DNA of 64,000 nucleotides. It comes from Chryseobacterium camelliae (GTDB taxonomy: Bacteria; Bacteroidota; Bacteroidia; Flavobacteriales; Weeksellaceae). The DNA lies in the NCBI RefSeq assembly GCF_002770595.1, contig NZ_CP022986.1, positions 2,108,001-2,172,000 on the forward strand. The letters run 5' to 3'. A program made the translations under genes and the position numbers. Below, piece by piece: positions 56,257 through 63,418 of the stretch; the first letter of the stretch is position 1, and each line of letters begins with the position of its first letter. The notes below the pieces were generated by a model. That model did no database searches, was not told the origin of the DNA, and saw nothing but the letters and a program-made list of their open reading frames with translations.

Positions 56257-57621
56257 TCATATATTGAATGTGATCCGGAATGTATTGGTATGTTCATCCG
56301 GGGCCAGGTAGCCGATATGGGCACCGTGGTATTCAATAATCCTTTTTACAATGCGCAGTCCCAGGCCGGAGCCGGAAGTATTCTGGGCATTGTTACCTCT
56401 GGTAAAGGCTTCAAAAAGCTTCTGCTGTTCTGTTTCCGGAATGGTGGTTCCATGGGATATCACATCTATGGTGATGGAAGATTCCGTTTCAGTCAGCATC
56501 ACATTCACCTCCATATGATCGGAATAGATCGCCGCATTTTTAAACAGGTTGATGAACACAATATCCAGCAGCGACTGTATACCGCTTACGGTAAACTGGG
56601 CTTGTTCGGAAGTGTCCTCAGAAATGAGGAAATCCATTTTCAGGTCAGGATAGCTTTTCTCTATGGTTTCGAAAGATTCGAAGATCACCTCGTCAATCCG
56701 CACCTCTTCATACAGACTCTGGATATTTTCCTTGTCAAATTTTGTCAGCAGCAAAAGAGAATTGGTAAGGTCGGACAGCTGGTAGACATCCTGCTGGATC
56801 TGTTTCAGCGAAGAAATGGTTTCAGGGCTGTGATTTCCAAGCTTGATCATATTTTCAAGCTGAAAAGCCATCCTCGTAATGGGCGTCCGGATCTCGTGGG
56901 AAGCACTGGCCGTAAAATCTCTCTGCGACTGGAACACATCATTCAGCCGGGCAATCATGGTATTGAAAGAATTGGCCAGGACACTGATCTCATCATTGGA
57001 TTCTTTTACCGGGATCTGGGTGGTCAGTTTGTGGGCAGTAACCTCAGAAATTTCCTGGTTCAGTTCTTCCAGGGGCCTGAGGAACTGCTCCAAAAGATAA
57101 TAGCTGAAAAGGCCGATAAGCAGTGTGCTCATAACATAGGCTGTAATAAGCAGGTATTTCAGATACAGGAGCTTTGAATTGCCATTGGAGTCATAGGCAC
57201 TCGTAAGGATGTAATAATTTTCTCCTTTGATGTTCCGCAGGGCTGCATAAATTTCCGGCACCGAATTTTCGTCATAGACGATTTTCTTTTCATCCAGCTG
57301 CTGGAGCAGCCCGTCGTCCCAGGATACATTCTGGTCCTTAATGGTACTGTAGATCAGCTCTTTTTTGCTGTTGAATATGAGGATGGTTTCATTAAGGAGG
57401 ATATTATCGGAATTTTCATTAAAGAAAAGCGGCGCTTCCTCCTCAAAATCTTTGGACCTGGAAATGAAATGGGAGGTAAATTCGAGGCGCTGCCTGAACC
57501 GCTCCTTGAATTCTTCCTTCCTGAAGTCGTTAAAAGACATATAGATCACTACCATCACGATACCGAAGAGCAGTGAAAAGGCGATGCTGAGGTTGAGGGC
57601 CAGTTTTCGTTTTAAAGACAT
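56257..57621 (-). CDS. Sensor histidine kinase
   Basis: A 454-residue membrane kinase. Two membrane helices (about residues 8-30 and 155-178) flank a periplasmic sensor; a HAMP domain follows (LLEQFLRPLEELNQEISEVTAHKL). The H-box is ASHEIRTPITRM and the ATP-binding domain has VFINLFKNAAIYS (N box) and GSGLGLRIVKRIIEYHG (G2). It adjoins the response regulator with no gap and precedes the efflux genes, so a role in metal sensing is plausible. Confidence 0.95.
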   Translation of the reverse strand: MSLKRKLALNLSIAFSLLFGIVMVVIYMSFNDFRKEEFKERFRQRLEFTSHFISRSKDFEEEAPLFFNENSDNILLNETILIFNSKKELIYSTIKDQNVSWDDGLLQQLDEKKIVYDENSVPEIYAALRNIKGENYYILTSAYDSNGNSKLLYLKYLLITAYVMSTLLIGLFSYYLLEQFLRPLEELNQEISEVTAHKLTTQIPVKESNDEISVLANSFNTMIARLNDVFQSQRDFTASASHEIRTPITRMAFQLENMIKLGNHSPETISSLKQIQQDVYQLSDLTNSLLLLTKFDKENIQSLYEEVRIDEVIFESFETIEKSYPDLKMDFLISEDTSEQAQFTVSGIQSLLDIVFINLFKNAAIYSDHMEVNVMLTETESSITIDVISHGTTIPETEQQKLFEAFTRGNNAQNTSGSGLGLRIVKRIIEYHGAHIGYLAPDEHTNTFRITFNI

Positions 57622-58302
57622 CTATAAAGGGCTTAGGTAATACCCGAAACCCGAACGGGTATGGATCAGTTTTACTTTAAAGTCCTTGTCAATCTTTTTC
57701 CGCAGGAAGTTGATGTATACCTCTACCGTATTGGTGTTGGTATTGAAATTATGTTCCCATACATGCTCGGTGATCTGCTGCTTGGAAACAGTTCTTCCCT
57801 GGGCTTCCGCAAGATAGACGAGCAGCTGGAATTCTTTCAGGGTGAGGTTGATCTCGTGGCCGCTGCGGTATACTTTCTGTTCGGTCTTATTGATGATCAG
57901 GTCATCGATCCGGATGATTTCCTGGTCCGAATTTTCAGAAGGTGCCTTACGTCTCAGCAGGGAGTTGATCCGCAACAGCAGTTCTTCAAACTGGAAAGGT
58001 TTTACGAGGTAATCATCGGCAAGCCTGTTGAAGGCATCTTTTTTATCGGAAATATCCCCGTAGGCCGAAATAATCAGGATGGGTGTATTCTTATCGAAAG
58101 AACGGATGGTCTGGCATACTTCCAGGCCGTTGATCTTGGGAACGTTGATATCCAGCAGGTACAGGTCATAACTGCTGTCTTTGATCTGATTCAGAAACGT
58201 TTCACCGTCATAGACTCTATGACAGCTGAAATGATTGGATTCTAAAAATTTACACAATTCCGCAGAGAGGATCAGGTCATCTTCCAGTAAAAGAATGTTC
58301 AT
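57622..58302 (-). CDS. Response regulator, OmpR/PhoB family
   Basis: A 226-residue regulator from ATG 58302. The receiver domain has the acidic pair EDD near the start and the phosphorylated Asp51 in LYLLDINVPKI, with ISAYGD for the Thr/Ser switch and LVKPF for the Lys. The C-terminal winged helix is LTLKEFQLLVYLAEAQGRTVSKQQITEHVWEHNFNTNTNTVEVYINFLRKKI. Its stop touches the kinase start. By position and by analogy with CzcRS/CusRS it probably activates the downstream efflux operon. Confidence 0.96.
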   Translation of the reverse strand: MNILLLEDDLILSAELCKFLESNHFSCHRVYDGETFLNQIKDSSYDLYLLDINVPKINGLEVCQTIRSFDKNTPILIISAYGDISDKKDAFNRLADDYLVKPFQFEELLLRINSLLRRKAPSENSDQEIIRIDDLIINKTEQKVYRSGHEINLTLKEFQLLVYLAEAQGRTVSKQQITEHVWEHNFNTNTNTVEVYINFLRKKIDKDFKVKLIHTRSGFGYYLSPL

Positions 58303-58729
58303 CAAATTTTATTTTCCACTAAATTAAATAAAATTTCGTGATATCTACCACACCGGGGAAATATGAGGACGAATATAATTTTATTTTAAGGTGGTCCGGG
58401 ATGAAGCTGGTCCCAAAACCATTCAGTGAGCCTTGACCTGTTATTTTTGCTCATATTGTGCCGGTTTAAGGAATGCTATAACATACTCAGGACTGATTAT
58501 TTTAATTCTTCCAAAGAATTTTCCTGAAACCCTGTCCTTATATCAATCATTATCATGAATACTTTTAAGCATGATTAGAAAGTTTCGGCAAATACGGTTA
58601 TCCATCACCTGGCTTGTCCTTTTTTTTGTAACATTGTTTAAGGATGAAACCTGCTTGCTAAAAAGTCGATTCTAAATCCGGAAATGGGAAGTAAGACTGA
58701 TGATCACTACAATTAAAAGCATATACGAA
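58303..58729. other. Intergenic region between response regulator and OsmC genes
   Basis: The region contains the divergent upstream sequences of the two genes. It is AT-rich and no TAnnTTTG box with a convincing spacer, no repeat and no small gene was found. Confidence 0.4.
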
Positions 58730-59215
58730 ATGAAAAAAACACATCATTACAGGAACAAAATCATATGGACCGGAAATACCAGGTCATCCACTAAAAATTA
58801 CCGTTCATATGAAAGGACCTACACCATCTCTGTTGAAGGTAAAGCTGACCTTAACGGGTCTTCAGATCCTGCATTTTTAGGAAACCCCAAGCTCCACAAT
58901 CCAGAAGATCTTTTATTAGCCTCCGTTTCTTCATGCCATCTCTTATGGTACCTGCACCTGTGTTCCGTTCATCATATATTGGTAGAGGAATATACTGATT
59001 ATGCGGAAGGGGTCATGGAAGAGCAGGAAAATGGCAGTGGCCGTTTTACGGATATTATATTGAAACCTAAAATCAGAGTGGCACAGCAGGATATGGTAGA
59101 AAAAGCCCTGGAACTTCATCATATGGCGGGTGAATACTGTTTTATTGCCAATTCCCTTAACTTCAAAGTACGGCATGAGCCTGAGATTACCTTTGGAACT
59201 GCCAGCGATCTTTAA
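58730..59215 (+). CDS. OsmC family peroxiredoxin-like protein
   Basis: About 161 residues from ATG 58730 (MKKTHHYRNKIIWTGN), which matches the usual family start; an ATG at 58700 is also in frame. OsmC proteins reduce organic hydroperoxides using two Cys. The first is in EDLLLASVSSCHLLWYL and the second in GEYCFIANS, both present. It is 20 bases upstream of the GLPGLI gene in the same direction. Confidence 0.9.
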   Translation: MKKTHHYRNKIIWTGNTRSSTKNYRSYERTYTISVEGKADLNGSSDPAFLGNPKLHNPEDLLLASVSSCHLLWYLHLCSVHHILVEEYTDYAEGVMEEQENGSGRFTDIILKPKIRVAQQDMVEKALELHHMAGEYCFIANSLNFKVRHEPEITFGTASDL

Positions 59216-59235
59216 GATGATAAAAAATTATTGAT

Positions 59236-60021
59236 ATGAAAAAAATAATCTCAGCCCTGCTTTTATCAGCCTTCTGCTATGCATCAGCTCAATCTAAGCA
59301 GATCCATATACAGTATACCTTTGTCAGGTCACCTGTTGCGGTACTGAATGAAAACCTGTACATCAAAAACAATGAAGTAATTTCGATACAGGACTCCGTA
59401 TTCACCAAACCTGTGCAGGAAAACTCAGAATGGATATCTGAAGTCCAGGTCAAGGCTCCCGGTTCAGGAAAGCCTCAGAAACGCTATTATATTTCAGACC
59501 TGAAGGAGGGTGGAACAAAACATTTCTTTTTCACTTCTTCCCCTTATTCATTGAAAGACCAAACCAATTATTTCATTCATGACGAAGTCCCCAAACCCGT
59601 ATGGAATATTGATGAGAAAACTACCAGGAAGATATTGGGTTATACATGCATCAAAGCAACCACTGTATTCAGAGGGGCTAACATTACGGCATACTTTACC
59701 CGGGAACTTTCTTATCCGGCCGGTCCTTTCAAATTTTTCGGGTTACCGGGATTAATTTTAGATGTCAGGGAAGATGGGCTCCCGTATATGATATGGAAGG
59801 CAACGGCTGTTGATCCGGATGATACAACAAACATTAACTTCAAACCGGAATTCAGGGATGATCCTAAAATCACCATGCAAGAATTTGTCCGTAAGAATGA
59901 TGAGCTTTCAAGCCAATTCAAGAGTGAGATCCTGAAAAACCTTCCGGCAGGCGCAAAGATGGAAAGCAGTAAGAAAAGGGTTCAGCTGGAGAAGGTCTTT
60001 GAATGGGAAAATCCAAAATAA
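59236..60021 (+). CDS. GLPGLI family protein
   Basis: A 261-residue exported protein with signal peptide MKKIISALLLSAFCYASAQ. The name-giving motif is present as FKFFGLPGLILDV, and the rest matches the family order (TRKILGYTCIKATTVFRG, TAYFTRELSYPAGP). GLPGLI proteins are common in Flavobacteriia and have no assigned function. It follows the OsmC gene and ends before the terminator at 60044-60076. Confidence 0.92.
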   Translation: MKKIISALLLSAFCYASAQSKQIHIQYTFVRSPVAVLNENLYIKNNEVISIQDSVFTKPVQENSEWISEVQVKAPGSGKPQKRYYISDLKEGGTKHFFFTSSPYSLKDQTNYFIHDEVPKPVWNIDEKTTRKILGYTCIKATTVFRGANITAYFTRELSYPAGPFKFFGLPGLILDVREDGLPYMIWKATAVDPDDTTNINFKPEFRDDPKITMQEFVRKNDELSSQFKSEILKNLPAGAKMESSKKRVQLEKVFEWENPK

Positions 60022-60043
60022 CAGATGACAGGCAGGGTTGCAT

Positions 60044-60076
60044 AAAAAAATCCCGGGAAAATCCGGGATTTTTTTT
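60044..60076. terminator. Terminator between GLPGLI gene and tRNA array
   Basis: AATCCCGG pairs with CCGGGATT with long A and T runs on both sides. It can stop transcripts from either strand, the GLPGLI unit on the plus strand and the tRNA array on the minus strand. Confidence 0.82.
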
Positions 60077-60077
60077 G

Positions 60078-60149
60078 AGCCAACTACGGGACTTGAACCC
60101 GTGACCTCTTCCTTACCAAGGAAGCACTCTACCGCTGAGCTAAGTCGGC
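60078..60149 (-). tRNA. tRNA-Thr (GGT)
   Basis: Cloverleaf on the minus strand with acceptor GCCGACT/AGTTGGC, anticodon stem CTTCC/GGAAG and loop TTGGTAA (anticodon GGT), and T loop TTCAAGT. It is the last tRNA of the array in transcription order. Confidence 0.95.
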
Positions 60150-60158
60150 CTGAACCAA

Positions 60159-60185
60159 AAAAATCACACTGTGAGCGTGATTTTT
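60159..60185 (-). terminator. Hairpin after the first Thr-Tyr-Gly tRNA set
   Basis: AAAAATCAC pairs with GTGATTTTT; a T run follows in the minus-strand direction. A similar hairpin follows the second set at 60581-60606. It may be a terminator or processing signal. Confidence 0.55.
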
Positions 60186-60190
60186 ATGTG

Positions 60191-60263
60191 AGCGGAAGAC
60201 GGGGGTCGAACCCGCGACATTCAGCTTGGAAGGCTGACGCTCTACCAACTGAGCTACTTCCGC
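60191..60263 (-). tRNA. tRNA-Gly (TCC), copy 1
   Basis: Minus-strand cloverleaf with acceptor GCGGAAG/CTTCCGC and an anticodon loop carrying TCC (stem GTCAGCC side CAGC/GCTG). It is identical to the gene at 60608-60680. Confidence 0.95.
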
Positions 60264-60349
60264 AATTCTGTTTCCAAAATTATTGGTAACGCTGTGCAAA
60301 CTTAGGAAAATCCTGTGAAATCTGCAACACTTTTTTCTAATATAAAATG

Positions 60350-60430
60350 TGGGGAGAGCAGGATTCGAACCTACGAAGCCGAAGCAACTGAGTTACAGTC
60401 AGTCCCATTTAGCCACTCTGGAATCTCCCC
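60350..60430 (-). tRNA. tRNA-Tyr (GTA), copy 1
   Basis: Minus-strand class II tRNA with a long variable arm (GCTTCGGC), acceptor GGGGAGA/TCTCCCC and anticodon GTA in the loop CTGTAAC. It is identical to 60767-60847. Confidence 0.95.
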
Positions 60431-60448
60431 AGATATTTTATATTAATG

Positions 60449-60522
60449 AGCCTCCAGAGGGATTCGAACCCACGACCCCGAGATTACAAATCACGTGCTC
60501 TGGCCAACTGAGCTATGGAGGC
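60449..60522 (-). tRNA. tRNA-Thr (TGT), copy 1
   Basis: Minus-strand cloverleaf with acceptor GCCTCCA/TGGAGGC and loop TTTGTAA, anticodon TGT. It is identical to 60866-60939. Confidence 0.93.
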
Positions 60523-60580
60523 AAATTAAAAGACTGAAGCTTGTGGGAAATGCTACCCGAAGCGGATCAGTAGTTAAAAA

Positions 60581-60606
60581 AAAATCACGCCCTCTGGTGT
60601 GATTTT
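60581..60606 (-). terminator. Hairpin after the second Thr-Tyr-Gly tRNA set
   Basis: AAAATCAC pairs with GTGATTTT and a T run follows in the minus-strand direction. The stem is similar to that at 60159-60185 but has a different loop. Confidence 0.5.
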
Positions 60607-60607
60607 G

Positions 60608-60680
60608 AGCGGAAGACGGGGGTCGAACCCGCGACATTCAGCTTGGAAGGCTGACGCTCTACCAACTGAGCTACTTCCGC
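60608..60680 (-). tRNA. tRNA-Gly (TCC), copy 2
   Basis: Sequence-identical to the gene at 60191-60263, minus strand. Confidence 0.95.
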
Positions 60681-60766
60681 AATTCTGTTTCCAAAATTAT
60701 TGGTAACGCTGTGCAAACTTAGGAAAATCCTGTGAAATCTGCAACATTTTTTTCTAATATAAAATG

Positions 60767-60847
60767 TGGGGAGAGCAGGATTCGAACCTACGAAGCCGAA
60801 GCAACTGAGTTACAGTCAGTCCCATTTAGCCACTCTGGAATCTCCCC
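60767..60847 (-). tRNA. tRNA-Tyr (GTA), copy 2
   Basis: Sequence-identical to the gene at 60350-60430, minus strand. Confidence 0.95.
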
Positions 60848-60865
60848 AGATATTTTATATTAATG

Positions 60866-60939
60866 AGCCTCCAGAGGGATTCGAACCCACGACCCCGAGA
60901 TTACAAATCACGTGCTCTGGCCAACTGAGCTATGGAGGC
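60866..60939 (-). tRNA. tRNA-Thr (TGT), copy 2
   Basis: Sequence-identical to the gene at 60449-60522, minus strand. It is the first tRNA in transcription order. Confidence 0.93.
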
Positions 60940-60983
60940 AAATTAAAAAGAATTCAAAAGATCGCTGTTCCTTTTTGCGAGTG

Positions 60984-61015
60984 CAAATATAGAACGGATT
61001 TTTTGAATTCTCAAA
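60984..61015 (-). promoter_or_regulatory. Promoter of the tRNA array
   Basis: Minus strand: TTTG at 61015-61012 and TATATTTG (TAnnTTTG) at 60991-60984 with a 20-base spacer, about 40 bases before the first tRNA. No similar box precedes copy 1 of the duplicated unit. Confidence 0.7.
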
Positions 61016-61045
61016 TTTTTCAGGGCTTTTTTTTGAGTTTTTTAT

Positions 61046-61336
61046 CTAAGCCATTTCTTTTTTCTTGATTAGTAGCTTTTTAGCAGCATCTACACAAAGA
61101 TCCAGGCTTTCTTCAAATGTGGTGCTGGTCTTTTTTACCACGATATCCTCTCCCGGAACCGCCAGGATCACTTCGGCAGTTTTGTTGGCCCTGTCCGAGG
61201 TATTTTCTACTTTAAGAAACACTTTGCATTCATGGATCTTGTCATAGAATGTTTCCAGTTTCGTTACTTTTTTGTCGATGTGCGTTTCCAGTGGTTCGTG
61301 AGGAGTTAAACCAATTGATTGTACGGTGATCTTCAT
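61046..61336 (-). CDS. hpf: Ribosome hibernation-promoting factor, short HPF/RaiA type
   Basis: A 96-residue single-domain protein. Pattern: MKITVQSIGLTPHEPLETHIDKKVTKLETFYDKI, VFLKVENTSDRANKTAEVIL and FEESLDLCVDAAKKLLIKKKE, which is the YfiA/HPF beta-alpha fold. It binds the 30S subunit during starvation to make inactive ribosomes. It lacks the long C-terminal domain of LHPF. The start overlaps the stop of xerC/D by 4 bases. Confidence 0.93.
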   Translation of the reverse strand: MKITVQSIGLTPHEPLETHIDKKVTKLETFYDKIHECKVFLKVENTSDRANKTAEVILAVPGEDIVVKKTSTTFEESLDLCVDAAKKLLIKKKEMA

Positions 61337-62226
61337 AATTCATCTTTTTTAGACGCTCTTGGATGAGCCTTATTAAACACTTTTTTCAATTGTTCGATAT
61401 TGGCATTCGTATAGACCTGCGTGCTTGCAAGGCTGGAATGTCCCAATATGTTCTTTACTTTAGAAATTTCCGCCCCGTTGTCTAGCACATGGGTTGCAAA
61501 ACTGTGCCTGAGGATATGAGGGCTTTTTTTCTGCTTGGATGTTATCAGACTAAGGTACTTATTAACCACCAGATAAACAAATTTTTCGGTGAGTTTTTTC
61601 CCCTTGCCGTTGACGAAGAAACAGGAAGCATACTCTTCCTGCGGCTGCCGTACCAAGAGATATTTTCTAAGCAGGGAGGCAAGCGATTCAGATATGGGAA
61701 CCATCCTTTGTTTATTTCCTTTTCCCAGGATCTTCATCATGCATCCATCCAGGTCAACATGCTCAAATATCAGGCCACAAAGCTCGGCTTTCCGCATACC
61801 GGTCTGGTATAAGACTTCGATGATGCATTGGTCTAGTATATCGTATCCGCCTTCTGAAATCCGGTTTCCGAGCGTAACCATCTCTTCTTCAGAAATGGGG
61901 ATCTGCTTTTCAGGGTAAAACTTAAGGGAAGCAATGCCTTCAGCCGGCGAAACGGTGATCTCCCCTATTTTGAGGAGGAAAAGATAGAAACTCCGCAAAG
62001 AGGAAAGTTTCCTGTTGATGCTTCTTTTGGAAATGTCTTTTTCGCTGAGCTCAACGATGAAGTTCCGGATGACTTTCTTGTTGACGGCTTTAAGGTCTTC
62101 CGAAGACTCGGTTTCCAGGCAGAAACGGGAAAAGTCTTCCAGGTCTTTTTTATAGCTTGTAATCGTATGGGGAGAATACCTTTTTTCCAACTGCAGGTAT
62201 TCTAAAAATTTATCCAGCATCATCAT
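61333..62226 (-). CDS. xerC: Tyrosine recombinase XerC/XerD type
   Basis: A 297-residue site-specific recombinase. The N-terminal SAM-like domain (FLEYLQLEKRYSPHTITSYKKDLEDF) and the catalytic domain are complete: Arg in QTGMRKAELCGL, Lys in ILGKGNKQR, HxxR in SPHILRHSFATHVLD, His in ILGHSSLASTQVYTN and the Tyr nucleophile in the same stretch. Its place between rpsU and hpf is conserved in Flavobacteriia, so it is a housekeeping dimer-resolution enzyme rather than a mobile-element integrase. XerC or XerD cannot be decided by eye. Confidence 0.93.
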   Translation of the reverse strand: MMMLDKFLEYLQLEKRYSPHTITSYKKDLEDFSRFCLETESSEDLKAVNKKVIRNFIVELSEKDISKRSINRKLSSLRSFYLFLLKIGEITVSPAEGIASLKFYPEKQIPISEEEMVTLGNRISEGGYDILDQCIIEVLYQTGMRKAELCGLIFEHVDLDGCMMKILGKGNKQRMVPISESLASLLRKYLLVRQPQEEYASCFFVNGKGKKLTEKFVYLVVNKYLSLITSKQKKSPHILRHSFATHVLDNGAEISKVKNILGHSSLASTQVYTNANIEQLKKVFNKAHPRASKKDEL

Positions 62227-62302
62227 GATATCAAAACAAAAAATTCACTCCTCAAATATAGTATTTAAGAAGTGAATTGATATGTGTTTAAGAAAATTTT
62301 TC

Positions 62303-62500
62303 TTAAGCCTGCTCCTCTTTGCTAAGCTCTCTTTGTTTGTGAGCCGCCTTTAATCTGGCTTGTCTCAAAGTTACAGAAGGTTTAACAAATTGCTGTCTTG
62401 CTCTTAGCTGACGAACAGTTCCGGTTTTGTCAAATTTTCTTTTATATTTCTTTAATGCTCTATCGATGGATTCACCATCTTTTACAGGAATTATTAACAT
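62303..62500 (-). CDS. rpsU: 30S ribosomal protein S21
   Basis: A 65-residue basic protein with the S21 pattern MLIIPVKDGESIDRALKKYKRKFDKTGTVRQLRARQQF followed by a Lys/Arg-rich tail. It has its own promoter at 62524-62555 and leads the rpsU-xer-hpf group, with 76 bases to the recombinase gene. Confidence 0.97.
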   Translation of the reverse strand: MLIIPVKDGESIDRALKKYKRKFDKTGTVRQLRARQQFVKPSVTLRQARLKAAHKQRELSKEEQA

Positions 62501-62523
62501 AGTTTACATCTCATTTTGGACTG

Positions 62524-62555
62524 CAAAAATAATGCTTTTTTATATCATGGCCAAA
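62524..62555 (-). promoter_or_regulatory. rpsU promoter
   Basis: Minus strand: TTTG at 62555-62552 and TATTTTTG (TAnnTTTG) at 62531-62524, spacer 20, with a leader of about 20 bases. Confidence 0.7.
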
Positions 62556-62759
62556 TTATGTGAAAGAAAAAACACATTCTGTTGTAGGCAACTTAATGCA
62601 TATAAGGTAAAAAAACCTTTTGATAAAGCTATTTCAGAACAATATATCCTTTATAAAAATGTTGAATATAAGTTTTACATTATCACACCTATTTAAATGC
62701 TTCCGATCGTCTATTCTAAAAGCCATCATCCATATGAACGCTATTTAAACAAAATTCCG

Positions 62760-62767
62760 TATCTTTG
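62760..62767 (+). promoter_or_regulatory. -7 box of the tmRNA gene
   Basis: TATCTTTG (TAnnTTTG) lies 16 bases before the 5' end of tmRNA. No TTG was found at the usual -33 distance. Confidence 0.55.
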
Positions 62768-62783
62768 TAATCACTTTATTCAT

Positions 62784-63182
62784 GGGGTTGACTGGTTTCG
62801 ACAGCAAGGTCAATGGGTAAGTAAGCATGCAGAGAACCGTAGCGCGATCTCTATAATCCCTTGCTACAAAATTTTAACTGGCAACGAAGAGTTCGCTCTT
62901 GCAGCTTAATATCGAAGTATAGTAGATCAAGCGTTTTCCCGAAGATTTCAGTAGGGAAGCAAGATGTCCCACAAAAGCCCTGTTCTGCGGCGTTTGATTC
63001 TGGGATATAGGAATGCAGGAATAAGGCTTTAGATGCTTCGGCTAAAGCTCGAAAACCTTAGAAGATAAGCTGGAAGTTGGGTGTCTGCTCTCTGCCTCCA
63101 GTCGAAAACCAATAGCAGAATAAGCATGTAGAAATCTTATGTATTGCTTGTTTGGACGAGGGTTCGAATCCCTCCAACTCCA
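62784..63182 (+). ncRNA. ssrA: Transfer-messenger RNA
   Basis: tmRNA rescues stalled ribosomes. The 5' end GGGGTTGACTGGTTTCGACAG and the 3' end with T loop GGTTCGAATCC and CAACTCC form the tRNA-like domain (GGGGTTG pairs with CAACTCC with one G-U pair). The tag reading frame gives GNEEFALAA then TAA (62880-62909), consistent with Bacteroidota tags ending ALAA. The CCA is not encoded. A perfect terminator-like hairpin follows at 63191-63219. Confidence 0.97.
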
Positions 63183-63190
63183 CTAAAAAA

Positions 63191-63223
63191 AAGAGAAAAT
63201 GTAATTTGCATTTTCTCTTTTTG
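63191..63223 (+). terminator. Intrinsic terminator after tmRNA
   Basis: AGAGAAAATG pairs with CATTTTCTCT around a TAATTTG loop and is followed by a T run. Confidence 0.83.
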
Positions 63224-63418
63224 TTTCTGAGATTACTCTCTTACCGCGAGCATCTCGCTCGTAACCAAATCAAGAAACTACTGCGGTATTAACCTTCCGG
63301 ATACTTACTAAAAAACAACACACATCACACCCTCAAAATCACTACTTTTACATTTTAATCAAACTTAAATTCCCGCTAAATCAGGATTTTGTACACACCT
63401 GAAATAAAACCCCGTAAA

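Larger units (their letters stand above)
60189..60531. repeat. 343-bp duplicated tRNA unit, copy 1
   Basis: The block with tRNA-Gly, tRNA-Tyr and tRNA-Thr matches 60606-60948, a constant offset of 417 bases, with one difference (C at 60330, T at 60747). The spacers between tRNAs are also identical. Confidence 0.93.
60606..60948. repeat. 343-bp duplicated tRNA unit, copy 2
   Basis: Partner of 60189-60531. It is the copy nearest the array promoter at 60984-61015. Confidence 0.93.

Noticed and set aside
56083..57177. A 364-codon plus-strand frame
   Set aside because: It lies opposite the histidine kinase gene, whose motifs are intact on the minus strand; the plus frame has no domain and arises from the codon bias of the real gene.
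60349..61068. Plus-strand frames with repeated peptide GFEPTKPKQLSYSQ over the tRNA array
   Set aside because: They are translations of the tRNA genes; tRNA structure explains the sequence, and the repeats come from the tRNA duplication.
61333..62226. Tyrosine recombinase as a sign of a mobile element next to tRNAs
   Set aside because: It sits in the conserved rpsU-xer-hpf order and no attachment-site repeats or phage genes are near, so it is the housekeeping Xer.
62697..62909. A 70-codon frame covering the start of tmRNA
   Set aside because: Only its last nine codons (GNEEFALAA) are translated, as the tmRNA tag. The rest is promoter and structural RNA.
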